This document shows positions 39,419 through 51,625 of a DNA stretch of 64,000 bases, in pieces. Made by a program: the position numbers and the translations under genes. The notes below the pieces were generated by a model. It had not been told where the DNA came from and made no database searches. It saw only the letters and a list, made by a program, of their open reading frames with translations. The stretch comes from Paracoccaceae bacterium (GTDB taxonomy: Bacteria; Pseudomonadota; Alphaproteobacteria; Rhodobacterales; Rhodobacteraceae), in contig JAOADN010000001.1 in assembly GCA_026417295.1 (NCBI GenBank), forward strand, positions 51,142 through 115,141, written 5' to 3'. The first letter of the stretch is position 1; each line of letters starts with the position of its first letter.

Positions 39419-41761
39419 ATGATGACAGACCGCCTGATCGAGTCGGCAGCAAGCCTTGCGCCGCGCAGCGCCTATCTCGCGCTCGGTGCCGTGGCGGCGG
39501 TGGCTGCGGCGCTGCTGATGCCGCCGGGCCTTGTCCGCCTCGGCCTGCTGTCGGCGGGGGCGACCTTCGCGGTCCTTGCCCTGGCCGCGCGTGTCCTGGC
39601 GGCGGCGGGCCGGGCCATCGACCGGCGCGTGGCCGAACGCATGGGCCGCTTCGTCGAGGGCGACGCGACGCCGGCCTTCACCGCCGATGCCGACGGCGCG
39701 ATCCGCCGCCAGAACCGTGCCGCGGCCGAGCGTTTCGGCGACCGGCGCGGCCAGACGCTGGCGCGCATGCTGGGCGAGCTGCTGGCAAGCCCTGCGGCCC
39801 TCCTCGCGCGGCTGCAGACGCGTGCGGCCGGCGGCGGGATCGCGCGCGAGGATGTGGTCACGCGGCGTGGCCACCTGCGCATCGCGGCGCAGCGGCTGGG
39901 CCAGGGCCTGTTCCTCTGGCTGGTCGAGGACCTCGAGGACCGCCAGATCGCCGGGCGCGGGGCCGAGGCCGGCGCCCTGCCGATGCTGACGGCAACGCGG
40001 ACCGGGACGGTATTGTTCATGAATGCCGCCATGCGCGAATTGGCGGGCGCGCGCGTGAAGTCGCTCGACCGGCTCTTTCCCGATCTGCCGCTGCGGCCGG
40101 GCGAGGACCAGAAGGTATCCACCGCGAAGGGTGTCGTCCTTGCCCGGGTGATCGAGGCCGAGGGCCCGGCCGGGCGGCGCGACATCTACATCCTGCCCGC
40201 CGAAGGTGCGGCGGAGGGGCAGGGCAGCACCGACGGGGCGGGGGCCGGCGTCGATGCGGCGATCGTCGAGCACCTGCCCGTGGCGCTTCTCGGCATCATG
40301 CCCGACGGGCGCATCGATTCGGCCAATGCGGCCGCGCGCGCCCTGATCGGCCCGGTCGAACCGGGCATCCACCTGTCGCGGCTGCTCGACGGGCTGGGGC
40401 GGTCCTTCGCCGACTGGCTGGCCGACGCGGCGGCGGGCCGGGCGGAGGGGCGGGCCGAGGTGCTGCGTGCGGTCGGACCGGCGGGCGAGCTTTTCCTGCA
40501 TGTGACGCTGACGCGGCGGCCGCCGGCGGCCGGGCCGGGGCTCGTCGCGGTGCTGTCGGACGCAACCCAGTTCAAGACGCTCGAGGCGCAGTTCGTCCAG
40601 AGCCAGAAGATGCAGGCCATCGGCCAGCTCGCCGGCGGCGTCGCTCATGACTTCAACAACCTTCTCACTGCGATTTCAGGGCATTGCGACCTTCTCCTCC
40701 TGCGGCATGACAAGGGCGATCCGGATTATGCCGACCTCACGCAGATCGCCCAGAACGCCAATCGTGCGGCCAGCCTGGTGGGCCAGCTCCTTGCCTTCTC
40801 GCGCAAGCAGACGCTGACCCCGCGGGTGATGGACCTGCGCGACACGCTGGCGGACCTGACGCATCTGCTGAACCGCCTCGTCGGCGAGAAGGTGGTGCTG
40901 ACGCTGAGCCACGAACCGACCCTGCGCCCGATCCGCGCCGACCGGCGCCAGATCGAGCAGGTGATCATGAACCTTGTGGTCAATTCGCGCGATGCGATGC
41001 CCGAGGGCGGGACGATCCGCATCGAGACGGCGAACGTGACGCTGGCAGAGCCGCTGCGGCGCGACCGGGCGACGGTGGCGCCCGGCGATTACGTCGTGGT
41101 GCGGGTGATCGACGAGGGAATCGGCATCCCGCCGGACGCCCTGCCCAAGATCTTCGAGCCCTTCTTCACGACGAAGGAAACGGGCGAGGGGACGGGCCTC
41201 GGCCTGTCGACCGCCTATGGCATCGTCAAGCAGACCAACGGCTTCATCTTCTGCGACAGCGTGCCCGGGGCGGGGACGACCTTCACGCTCTACTTCCCGG
41301 CCCATGACGGCACCGCGGAGGAGGCCGCGGCGGCGCCGGCGGCGGCGGAGGGGCGCGAACGGGCGCCGCTTGCGGTGCCGCCGGTCCGGCGCGAGCGCGA
41401 GGGCGTGGTGCTTCTGGTCGAGGACGAGGCGCCCGTGCGCGCCTTCGCCAGCCGCGCCCTGCGCCTGCGCGGCTTCACGGTGATCGAGGCCGAGAACGCC
41501 GAGGAGGCGCTGCGGACGCTGGCGGACGATGCGCTCGACGTCGACGTCTTCGTGACCGACGTGATCATGCCCGGCATGGACGGCCCGACCTGGGTGCGCG
41601 AGGCGCTGAAGATGCGGCCGGGCGCGCGCGTCGTCTTCGTCTCGGGCTATGCCGAGGACAGCTTCGCCGACGGCAAGGAGGCGATCCCGAATTCGGTCTT
41701 CCTGCCCAAGCCCTTCTCGCTTTCGGAACTCACCGCGACGGTGCAGGCGCAGCTCCACTGA
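39419..41761 (+). CDS. cckA: Cell-cycle hybrid histidine kinase CckA
   Basis: This 780-residue hybrid kinase sends phosphate to CtrA and CpdR through ChpT. It starts with two membrane segments (about residues 20-65). Two PAS-like regions follow. The H-box GGVAHDFNNLL has phospho-His near residue 410, and the ATPase domain has NLVVNSRDAMPEGG and GTGLGLSTAYGIV. The C-terminal receiver has VLLVEDEAPVRA and phospho-Asp near 714 in VTDVIMPGMDG. It is preceded by a CtrA box. Confidence 0.93.
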   Translation: MMTDRLIESAASLAPRSAYLALGAVAAVAAALLMPPGLVRLGLLSAGATFAVLALAARVLAAAGRAIDRRVAERMGRFVEGDATPAFTADADGAIRRQNRAAAERFGDRRGQTLARMLGELLASPAALLARLQTRAAGGGIAREDVVTRRGHLRIAAQRLGQGLFLWLVEDLEDRQIAGRGAEAGALPMLTATRTGTVLFMNAAMRELAGARVKSLDRLFPDLPLRPGEDQKVSTAKGVVLARVIEAEGPAGRRDIYILPAEGAAEGQGSTDGAGAGVDAAIVEHLPVALLGIMPDGRIDSANAAARALIGPVEPGIHLSRLLDGLGRSFADWLADAAAGRAEGRAEVLRAVGPAGELFLHVTLTRRPPAAGPGLVAVLSDATQFKTLEAQFVQSQKMQAIGQLAGGVAHDFNNLLTAISGHCDLLLLRHDKGDPDYADLTQIAQNANRAASLVGQLLAFSRKQTLTPRVMDLRDTLADLTHLLNRLVGEKVVLTLSHEPTLRPIRADRRQIEQVIMNLVVNSRDAMPEGGTIRIETANVTLAEPLRRDRATVAPGDYVVVRVIDEGIGIPPDALPKIFEPFFTTKETGEGTGLGLSTAYGIVKQTNGFIFCDSVPGAGTTFTLYFPAHDGTAEEAAAAPAAAEGRERAPLAVPPVRREREGVVLLVEDEAPVRAFASRALRLRGFTVIEAENAEEALRTLADDALDVDVFVTDVIMPGMDGPTWVREALKMRPGARVVFVSGYAEDSFADGKEAIPNSVFLPKPFSLSELTATVQAQLH

Positions 41762-42064
41762 CCGGCAGCCGCGCCCCTGCCCCGCCGCGGGAAGGACCGG
41801 CCCGGTGCGGCGCCGCGCCTGGCCTCCGCGCGGGCCTTCTTCGGCCCGGGCGGGCGGCCTGCCACGGATTTCCGCTTTCCCTCCCCCCGACCCCGCGCCC
41901 CGGGGCCGGGCGCATGCCGGCCGGTGCGCCGCCGGCCGAAGGCGCATCCGCCGCCCTGCGCCCTGACGCCCGCCGTCTCCGTCCCTGCCCGCCCGCGGCG
42001 CGCGGGGCGCGGGGGCCCGGGGGCCGCGGGGCTGCTTTGCGGCACGGGGCGGCCGCCGGCCCCC
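41762..42064. other. Intergenic region after cckA
   Basis: These 303 bases between two convergent genes are extremely GC-rich. I see only weak hairpins, such as GGGCC-TTCTTC-GGCCC near 41838, and no supported gene or RNA. Confidence 0.45.
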
Positions 42065-42661
42065 TCAGACGGGGAGCGAGTCGTAGAGGGCGTAGTCCGG
42101 CGCGAAGCGCGCACGCAGCGCCGCAGCCAGCCCGGCGGGCAGGTCGAGCGGTGCCTCGGGCGAGACGTTGAGGCGCGGCAGCGTGATCTCGCAATCCAGC
42201 CTTTCCTCGAGATCCTGCACGAAGGCGCCGATCGCCTCGTAGCGGAAGACCCGGTCGACGAGGCAGGTGCCGTCGCGATGCATCAGGAACCGCGCCTGGC
42301 TGCCGACATCGGCCCAGACCGGGGGCGGGTCGGCGAGGTAGCCCTTCACGAAATCCGCGAAACTCAGGCCCGCCGTGCTCTGGACCTCGCCGCGCAGGCC
42401 CTCGCGGGTGCGGAACCGGTACCAGCTGCCCAGCCAGTCGACCGGGTCGCGCATCAGCGCCACCGTGGCGAATTGTCGGCCGGCCGACTTCTCGAGCAGC
42501 GGGGCCATGAAGCGGCGGAACCGCGCGGCGGGCATGTGCTTCAGCTCCGGGGGCCGCGTCACCGCCACCGTCGCCAGCGGTTCGAGTGCCGCCTCGATCG
42601 CCGTCGAGCCGGTCTTGGTGTTCGCAAGGAAGGCGAACCCCTGCTTCCAGAAGACGAGCAT
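42065..42661 (-). CDS. Sulfotransferase-like P-loop protein
   Basis: This 198-residue protein has an N-terminal ANTKTGSTAIEAALE loop resembling the PAPS-binding loop of sulfotransferases and LMRDPVDWLGSWYRFR, matching their second cofactor motif. It probably transfers or binds a sulphuryl group on a surface molecule. Homologues in Rhodobacterales are often labelled 'gamma-glutamyl kinase', which the sequence does not support. The start at 42661 was chosen because it begins MLVFWKQGFAFLAN, as in relatives. It is divergent from recA. Confidence 0.7.
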   Translation of the reverse strand: MLVFWKQGFAFLANTKTGSTAIEAALEPLATVAVTRPPELKHMPAARFRRFMAPLLEKSAGRQFATVALMRDPVDWLGSWYRFRTREGLRGEVQSTAGLSFADFVKGYLADPPPVWADVGSQARFLMHRDGTCLVDRVFRYEAIGAFVQDLEERLDCEITLPRLNVSPEAPLDLPAGLAAALRARFAPDYALYDSLPV

Positions 42662-42744
42662 GCACGCCCCCCCAGCCGCGGCGCCCGGTGCGCCGCGGCG
42701 CGCGGGATAGCCCGCCGGCCAGCCGTTCCGCAAGCCCGCTGCCG

Positions 42745-42780
42745 TTAACCTTGCCTTAGGGTTCGCCGGCCTAACCTTGC
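42745..42780. promoter_or_regulatory. CtrA-like box and direct repeat in the recA upstream region
   Basis: TTAA-N7-TTAG at 42745-42759 is one base from the CtrA consensus. The nonamer TAACCTTGC occurs at 42746-42754 and again at 42772-42780, 26 bases apart. Both elements lie between the divergent sulfotransferase-like gene and recA, so either gene could be the target. Confidence 0.45.
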
Positions 42781-42827
42781 GGTGACAAATTGAGTTGATT
42801 TGTTCCCGTTTTGTGCGCATAAGGCGG

Positions 42828-42842
42828 GAACAGGACAGGAAC
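42828..42842. promoter_or_regulatory. LexA box of recA
   Basis: GAAC-AGGACAG-GAAC is an exact reverse-complement match to GTTC-N7-GTTC and lies 61 bases upstream of recA. A degenerate second copy, GTTC-N7-GTGC, occurs at 42802-42816. Confidence 0.82.
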
Positions 42843-42903
42843 ATCGAGCCGCCCGCGCGCCGGATTGCCCCCCGGCCCGGGCCGTGAAATAAGGACCGAA
42901 ACC

Positions 42904-43974
42904 ATGGCAGCGGCGACAATCCTCGACATGACCGACAAGCGCCCGAACGACCGGCAGAAGGCCCTCGACTCCGCGCTCGCACAGATCGAGCGGCAGTTCG
43001 GCAAGGGCTCGATCATGCGGCTCGGGGCCGACAACCCGGTGATGGAGATCGAGGCGACCTCGACGGGCTCGCTCGGCCTCGACCTCGCGCTCGGGATCGG
43101 CGGCCTGCCCAAGGGCCGCATCATCGAGATCTACGGCCCCGAATCCTCGGGCAAGACGACGCTCACCCTGCATGTCGTGGCCGAGGAGCAGAAGAAGGGC
43201 GGTGTCTGCGCCTTCGTCGATGCCGAACATGCGCTCGACCCCCAGTATGCCCGCAAGCTGGGCGTCAATCTCGACGAACTGCTGATCAGCCAGCCGGATA
43301 CCGGCGAACAGGCGCTGGAGATCGTCGACACCCTCGTGCGGTCGGGCGCCGTCAGCCTCGTCGTCGTCGACTCGGTCGCCGCCCTGACGCCCAGGGCCGA
43401 GCTCGAGGGCGACATGGGCGAGGCGACCGTCGGCGCCCAGGCGCGGCTGATGAGCCAGGCCATGCGCAAGCTGACCGCCTCGATCAGCCGGTCGAACTGC
43501 ATGGTCATCTTCATCAACCAGATCCGCATGAAGATCGGCGTCATGTTCGGCAACCCCGAGACGACGACGGGCGGCAATGCGCTGAAGTTCTACGCCAGCG
43601 TGCGCCTCGACATCCGCCGCATCGGTGCCATCAAGGACCGCGACGAGGTGGTGGGCAACGCGACCCGGGTGAAGGTCGTCAAGAACAAGGTTGCGCCGCC
43701 CTTCAAGCAGGTCGAGTTCGACATCATGTACGGCGAGGGCATCTCGAAGACGGGCGAGCTCATCGACCTGGGCGTCAAGTCCGGCGTCGTCGAGAAGTCC
43801 GGCTCCTGGTTCAGCTACGGGGACGAGCGCATCGGCCAGGGACGCGAGAACGCCAAGCAGTTCCTGCGCGACAATCCCGCGATCGCGGCCGAGATCGAGG
43901 CACGGATCCGCGGCGGCAACGGAATCGACCTGACGGCTGCCGCCGACGACGGCGGCGAGGCGATGGAGGCCTGA
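42904..43974 (+). CDS. recA: Recombinase RecA
   Basis: RecA drives homologous recombination and triggers LexA cleavage. The 356-residue protein has Walker [11 protein letters not shown] (near residues 77-86), [19 protein letters not shown], the [23 protein letters not shown]-binding loop, and [11 protein letters not shown]. Its N-terminus, [20 protein letters not shown], is typical of Rhodobacterales. A perfect LexA box precedes it. Confidence 0.98.
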   Translation: MAAATILDMTDKRPNDRQKALDSALAQIERQFGKGSIMRLGADNPVMEIEATSTGSLGLDLALGIGGLPKGRIIEIYGPESSGKTTLTLHVVAEEQKKGGVCAFVDAEHALDPQYARKLGVNLDELLISQPDTGEQALEIVDTLVRSGAVSLVVVDSVAALTPRAELEGDMGEATVGAQARLMSQAMRKLTASISRSNCMVIFINQIRMKIGVMFGNPETTTGGNALKFYASVRLDIRRIGAIKDRDEVVGNATRVKVVKNKVAPPFKQVEFDIMYGEGISKTGELIDLGVKSGVVEKSGSWFSYGDERIGQGRENAKQFLRDNPAIAAEIEARIRGGNGIDLTAAADDGGEAMEA

Positions 43975-44111
43975 GGACGACGCGAACCGCGGGCGCGGGG
44001 ACCCCCGGGGGGTAGGGGGCCGCGGCCGCAGAGGAAACATGCCGCCCGGGTGGGTGCGGCCGCGGCAGGGGGCCTCCGGCCCCGTCCTGCCGCCCTGCCC
44101 GGAGACCGGCC

Positions 44112-45902
44112 ATGATCGCCACCTGGCGCAAGCTGTTCGACCTTCTCTCGGCCCGCGAGCGCCGCCGCTTCGCCCTCGTGCTCGCGCTCGCGGCAGCCGC
44201 CGCCCTGTCCGAGATGGCGGGCGTCGCGGCGGTGCTGCCCTTCCTTGCGGTGCTTGCCGATCCGGCCGCGGCGACGCGCAGCCCGGCCCTTGCGGCCCTG
44301 CGCGACGGATTTGGCGTCACCACCGAGGCGGGCCTTCTCGGGCTGCTTGCCGGCCTCGTCTTCGCGATGATCCTCGTGACGCTCTGCCTGAAGCTCGCGA
44401 GCCTCTACGGGCTTGCACGCTTTGCCCACATGCGCAATCACACGATCTCGACCCGGATGTTCGACGCCGTACTGCGCCGGCCCTATTCCGCCTTCCTGGG
44501 CGAGAACAGTGCCGATACCGGCCGCACGATGCTGCACGAGGTGGATCGCGTCGTGCTCGAGGCGATGATGCCGGCGATCCGCTTCCTTGCGCACGGCCTT
44601 TCGCTTGTCTGCCTCATGGCCCTGCTGCTGTGGCTGCATCCGCAGGCGGCCGCCGTGGCAGGGCTGACCCTTGGCGGGGCCTATGTCGCGATCTTCCTTG
44701 CCGTGCGCCGCGCCCTGAAGGGCCTGGGTGCGGACCGCGCGCGCCTCAATGCGGAACGCTACAGGATCGCGGCCGAGGCGCTTTCGGGCGTCAAGGACAT
44801 CAAGGTGCGCGGGATCGAGAGCGCCTTCACCGACCGCTACGGTCAGGCCTCGCTGGCGCTGGCGGCGGCGGCGGCGCGGGCCCAGGCGATCGGCGAGGTG
44901 CCGCGACACGTGCTCGAGGCGATCGCCTTCGGGGGCATGATCGCGCTTGTCCTCGTGCTCCTGATGACCGGCGGCCAGGGGCTGATGGCGATCGTGCCCA
45001 CGCTCGGCGTCTTCGCCTTTGCCGGGCTGAAGATGTTCCCCGCGCTACAGCAGATGTACCATGCGTTGACGCTGATGCGCTTCGCCGGGCCGATGCTCGA
45101 CGCCGTTCATGCGCGGGCCGCCAGGCCTCCGGTGCGGCCGGCACCGGCGGTGGCGCGCCCGCCGGCGGCGGCGGCCGGCGCACCGCACGGGCAGGTCGAG
45201 CTGCGCCATGTGAGCTATACCTATCCCGGTGCCGCCCGCCCCGCGCTGAGCGACGTCTCGGCCACCATCCCGGCCCGCAGTTCGGTGGGGATCGTCGGCG
45301 GTTCTGGGGCCGGCAAGACCACGCTTGTCGACCTGATGCTGGGGCTGCTCGTCCCGGAAAGGGGCGAGGTGCGCCTCGGCGGCGCGTCGCCCGACGGCGG
45401 GGACCGGGCGCGGATCGTGGGCTACGTGCCCCAGACCGTGCACCTGACGGACGACACGCTGGCGGCCAACATCGCCTTCGGCCTGCGGCCCGAAGAGGTG
45501 GACATGGCGGCGGTGGAGCGCGCCGCCCGCGCGGCGCAGCTGCACGACTTCGCGCTGTCGCTGCCGGCAGGCTATGCGACCGGGATCGGCGAGCGCGGAG
45601 CGCGGCTCTCGGGCGGCGAACGCCAGCGGATCGGCATCGCGCGGGCGCTCTATGCCGATCCCGCCGTCCTGATCTTCGACGAGGCGACCTCGGCCCTCGA
45701 CCCCGTGACCGAGCGCGAGGTCATGGCCGCCCTGCGCCGGCTTTCGGCCGACAAGACGGTCGTCATCATTGCCCACCGCCTGTCCACCGTGAAGGCCTGC
45801 GACCGCATCCTGCTGCTCGAGGGCGGCCGCATCGCGGCGGAGGGCAGCTATGCCGCGCTGGCCGCGGGCAATGCCCGGTTCCGCCGGCTGGCTGCGGCCT
45901 GA
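44112..45902 (+). CDS. ABC exporter (fused membrane and ATPase domains)
   Basis: This 596-residue half-transporter has about six membrane segments in its first 320 residues and an ATPase domain after a proline/alanine-rich linker. The motifs are VGGSGAGKTTLVDLML, the Q-loop YVPQTVHL, signature RLSGGERQRIGIARAL, Walker B VLIFDEATSALD and the switch IAHRLST. This type exports lipids, lipid-linked oligosaccharides or glycans (MsbA, PglK). Its neighbour is a convergent polysaccharide deacetylase, which hints at a surface-glycan role. It separates recA from alaS, which are often adjacent in relatives. Confidence 0.9.
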   Translation: MIATWRKLFDLLSARERRRFALVLALAAAAALSEMAGVAAVLPFLAVLADPAAATRSPALAALRDGFGVTTEAGLLGLLAGLVFAMILVTLCLKLASLYGLARFAHMRNHTISTRMFDAVLRRPYSAFLGENSADTGRTMLHEVDRVVLEAMMPAIRFLAHGLSLVCLMALLLWLHPQAAAVAGLTLGGAYVAIFLAVRRALKGLGADRARLNAERYRIAAEALSGVKDIKVRGIESAFTDRYGQASLALAAAAARAQAIGEVPRHVLEAIAFGGMIALVLVLLMTGGQGLMAIVPTLGVFAFAGLKMFPALQQMYHALTLMRFAGPMLDAVHARAARPPVRPAPAVARPPAAAAGAPHGQVELRHVSYTYPGAARPALSDVSATIPARSSVGIVGGSGAGKTTLVDLMLGLLVPERGEVRLGGASPDGGDRARIVGYVPQTVHLTDDTLAANIAFGLRPEEVDMAAVERAARAAQLHDFALSLPAGYATGIGERGARLSGGERQRIGIARALYADPAVLIFDEATSALDPVTEREVMAALRRLSADKTVVIIAHRLSTVKACDRILLLEGGRIAAEGSYAALAAGNARFRRLAAA

Positions 45903-45904
45903 GC

Positions 45905-46594
45905 TCAGGCGCTGAGGCGGCCCGACATCTGCTTGCGCAGCATCCCGAGCGACCGGCGCAGGCGGCGCAGCGGCGCCATCTCGCCGGCGAGGACCGCATC
46001 GAGGGCCGCATCGTCCATGTCGGCGGTGATCGAGGCGCGCGGCAGCAGGAAGCCGTCGCCGCCGATCCGCCCGCCGTCCGAGGACCAGGCGCGCACATAG
46101 CCCGCCCGGCGCAGGTCGCGCAGGACGCGCGCGTCATAGCTGCCGAAGGGGATCCCCGCCTCGGTCACCGGCCCGCCGCAGATCGCCGTCAGCCGGAGCC
46201 GCGAGCCCGAGAGTTCGGCCCAGAGCGTCTCGGGGTCGAGCGTCGGCCAGGGCCGGTGATCGATGCCGTGGCTGCCGATGCGCATGCCCGCCGCGCGCAG
46301 CGCCCGCACGTCCTCGGCCGCCAGCGACCCCGGCTGCCCGAGCCGCCCCGTCAGCACGAAGAAATCTGCCGTCAGCCCGCGCTGCACCAGCCCCGGCAGC
46401 CCGATCGAGAGATCCGAGATGTTGCCGTCGTCGAAGGTGATGCGGACCGCGCGCGGATCGGGCAGGGCGAGGATGCGGTCGAGCACGGCGGCGTAGCGCG
46501 CCGGGCTGATCCAGTAGCGCCGCTCGCCCTCCGGGACCGCCGGTCCCGGCGTCCCGATCCCGTGGAAGATGATGGCAACACGTTCGCTGACCAC
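45905..46594 (-). CDS. Polysaccharide deacetylase (NodB) family protein
   Basis: This 229-residue carbohydrate esterase 4-like protein has the start VAIIFHGIG, the catalytic RITFDDGNISD and the second metal motif GSHGIDHRPW. It removes acetyl groups from amino sugars in glycans, or may have another amidase role. No signal peptide is evident, so it may act in the cytoplasm on a precursor. I chose a GTG at 46592-46594 because the frame upstream has no domain text. It ends two bases after the ABC exporter gene, on the opposite strand. Confidence 0.8.
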   Translation of the reverse strand: MVSERVAIIFHGIGTPGPAVPEGERRYWISPARYAAVLDRILALPDPRAVRITFDDGNISDLSIGLPGLVQRGLTADFFVLTGRLGQPGSLAAEDVRALRAAGMRIGSHGIDHRPWPTLDPETLWAELSGSRLRLTAICGGPVTEAGIPFGSYDARVLRDLRRAGYVRAWSSDGGRIGGDGFLLPRASITADMDDAALDAVLAGEMAPLRRLRRSLGMLRKQMSGRLSA

Positions 46595-46911
46595 GCCAGA
46601 CCCCGCCCCGGCGCGACCGTCCGCGCGCCTGACCCGAATGCACCCCGCAGCCCTCATAGCACCAAAGCGGCCCGCAGCGAAGGCCGTTGCAGGGCCGCAT
46701 CGTTGCCGATCCCGCAACAATCCCGCCAGGACCGCGGCACCATCGCGCAGGCGGCGCCACCCCGCGCGCGCCCCCCGGGTCAGGCGGGCGATCCACCGGG
46801 CGCGCCCCTGCCGGCCCGCCCTGCCGCTGGACAGGTGGCCGGGGCGGGATTACACACCGCAGGTGCTTTCTGCGCCTGCAAAGCGCCTTTCCCGGACGGA
46901 CCCCGCGCGCC
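46595..46911. other. Intergenic region before alaS, with a leader hairpin
   Basis: These 317 bases separate the divergent deacetylase and alaS. No gene or RNA is recognisable. Near alaS, AGGTGCTTT (46861-46869) can pair with AAAGCGCCT (46880-46888), with one T-G pair, in the leader. I found no T-box signature. Confidence 0.45.
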
Positions 46912-49568
<2,657 letters not shown>

Positions 49569-49572
<4 letters not shown>

Positions 49573-49871
49573 GCGGCGGCGGGACGAAGGGCGCCTTCTG
49601 GATCGCCCATGTCGAGGTGACCGATCCCGAGGCCTATGGCCGCTATGCCGCGATCGCCACCGAGGCGATCGCCGCGCATGGCGGCGTGTTCCTGGCGCGC
49701 GGCGGGCGCCATGTCCAGCTCGAGGGCCGGGACCGCGCGCGCAACGTCGTGGCGCGCTTTCCCTCGCTCGAGGCGGCGGTCGCCTGCTACAACTCGCCGC
49801 GCTACCAGGAGGGGCTCGCCCATGCGCGCGGGGCGGCCGTCCGCGACCTCGTCGTCGTCGAGGAGGCCTGA
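49569..49871 (+). CDS. DUF1330 domain-containing protein
   Basis: This 100-residue dimeric alpha-beta barrel protein has the DUF1330 pattern: [36 protein letters not shown] and [20 protein letters not shown]. Function is unknown; the fold is shared with small enzymes that act on reactive metabolites. Its ATG overlaps alaS (ATGA), a linkage also seen in relatives. Confidence 0.88.
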
Positions 49872-50105
49872 ACGGCCGGGGCGCCAGGGCCGCGCCGCCG
49901 CGGCCGCCGCTCCTCCGCCCTTGCGGGCGTCCTCGCTCGGCGCAGGGGCCGCGCCGCGAAGAGGCCCGCCAGGGCCGATGAGCGGCCCGCCTGCCTTTGA
50001 CGGGAAATCAAGGCTTTGCTACGATGCTGCCAACCGCGGCGGGACCGCGGACGCACGAGGCGGCAGGACATGACCCAGTTCCAACCGGCCGGGGCCTGAC
50101 GGCAG

Positions 50106-50903
50106 ATGTGCCGCTGGGCCGCCTATACGGGCAGGGCGATCTTCCTCGAGGACATCGTCAGCCGCCCCGGACATTCGCTCATCCGGCAGAGCCACGGGGC
50201 GGCCGAATGCCGCACCGCGGTCAATGCGGACGGATTCGGCCTTGCCTGGTACGGCGAGCGCGAGGAGCCGGGCCTCTACCGCGACATCCTGCCCGCCTGG
50301 TCCGATCCGAACCTGCGCTCGCTGACCGCGCAGGTGCGCTCGCATCTCTTCCTCGCCCATGTCCGCGCCTCCACCGGCACGGCGACCAGCCGCAACAACT
50401 GCCACCCCTTCGCGGTCGGCCGCTGGAGCTTCATGCACAACGGCCAGATCGGCGGCTATGACGGGTTCCGCCGCTCGGCCGAGATGCTGATCCCCGACGC
50501 GCTCTATGCCCACAGGAAGGGCGCAACCGACAGCGAGGCGCTGTTTCTGGCCGCCCTGGGCGAAGGGCTGGACAGCCATCCCCGGCTGGCGCTGGAGCGG
50601 GCGACGGGGCTGTTCGAGGATCTCAGCCGCAGGCGCGGCGCGCCGCCGCATGTGCGCATGACCGCCGCGCTGTCGGACGGCGTGCGGCTCTATGCCGTGC
50701 GCTATGCCACCGACGGCGAGGCCCCGACGCTCTATCACCGCTGGTCGGACAGCCTGGGCGGGCGGTCGGTCGTCTCCGAGCCGCTCGATCCCGAGCAGAC
50801 GGGATGGGAAAGGGTGCCGGCCGGCACCTTCTGCACCTTCGAGGGCCGGGTGGCCGAATTCCAGCCCTTCCGCCCCTACCTGCCCGGGGCGCGCGCCGCC
50901 TGA
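50106..50903 (+). CDS. Class II glutamine amidotransferase (YafJ/EgtC-like)
   Basis: This 265-residue Ntn-hydrolase uses Cys2 as nucleophile after Met removal (MCRWAAYTG). The glutaminase pocket is visible in NADGFGLAWYG, AHVRASTGT and NCHPFAVGRWSFMHNGQIGG. No synthase domain is attached, so the ammonia acceptor or real substrate is unknown; YafJ and EgtC (ergothioneine pathway) are the nearest types I recognise. A 234-base gap separates it from DUF1330. Confidence 0.87.
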   Translation: MCRWAAYTGRAIFLEDIVSRPGHSLIRQSHGAAECRTAVNADGFGLAWYGEREEPGLYRDILPAWSDPNLRSLTAQVRSHLFLAHVRASTGTATSRNNCHPFAVGRWSFMHNGQIGGYDGFRRSAEMLIPDALYAHRKGATDSEALFLAALGEGLDSHPRLALERATGLFEDLSRRRGAPPHVRMTAALSDGVRLYAVRYATDGEAPTLYHRWSDSLGGRSVVSEPLDPEQTGWERVPAGTFCTFEGRVAEFQPFRPYLPGARAA

Positions 50904-50932
50904 GCGGGACCGCGCCGGGCGGGGCCCGCGTC

Positions 50933-51409
50933 TCAGCCGGGAACCCGGCGCAGGCGCGGCGGCGCCGTGCGGGCCGCCGGCAGCTTCGGCACCTCGATCA
51001 GGTCGATCTCGATCGCGCCGGCATCGCCGCGTATCTCGTGCAGGACGCCCTCGGGGTCCGGCAGCGGGTGGCTGAGGGCGATCACCCTTCCGCGGAAGTT
51101 GCTGCGCAGGAGCCGCGCGCAGACATCGAGGATGTCGAAGCCGTGCCCGAAGAGCGGCGCCACCACGACCTGCGGCGCGGTGCGCGAGATGAAACCCGGA
51201 TCGACGGCGCGGAAGGGCGTGAGCACGATGTTGAGATGGGGATCCGTCATCACGGCCTGCGGGATCAGGCGGATCGCCTCGATCACCAGGACGCGGTCGC
51301 CCGACCGGCCGAACCGCTCGTCCGCGGGCCCGTCCGGGGTCACCACGCGCAGCATCCGTCCGGCCCTTGCAGCAGCCACGGCACCTTCCCGGTCAAGCAA
51401 ACCCATCAT
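50933..51409 (-). CDS. Conserved hypothetical protein
   Basis: I do not recognise this 158-residue protein. It has an alternating strand-helix pattern with QVVVAPLFGHGFDILDVCARLL and GRVIALSHPLPDP, which recalls a degenerate receiver or flavodoxin-like fold without the phospho-acceptor pattern. The C-terminal tail is proline/arginine-rich. A GAGGTGA site precedes the ATG. It is divergent from phoR with a 216-base gap, so a link to phosphate sensing is possible but untested. Confidence 0.65.
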   Translation of the reverse strand: MMGLLDREGAVAAARAGRMLRVVTPDGPADERFGRSGDRVLVIEAIRLIPQAVMTDPHLNIVLTPFRAVDPGFISRTAPQVVVAPLFGHGFDILDVCARLLRSNFRGRVIALSHPLPDPEGVLHEIRGDAGAIEIDLIEVPKLPAARTAPPRLRRVPG

Positions 51410-51625
51410 TCACCTCGCACCCCGCCCGAACCTTTCGCGGCGTCGTGGTCTTGGTTAGGCAGAATTGAGGAAGAATTGTGGTGCGGGCGTCCGGCCGGGC
51501 GCGCCGGGGCCGGCACGCGCGGCGCCTCGCCGACGGGCGTTTGCCTCGCCGGCGCCGTTTTGGCATGGTCCCGCCGAAAAACCCCCGCGCCCCGCCGCGC
51601 CAGCAGCACCGGTACGATTCCGCCG

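Noticed and set aside
42065..42661. Gamma-glutamyl kinase
   Set aside because: There is no amino-acid kinase motif; the loop and RDP segment fit the sulfotransferase superfamily.
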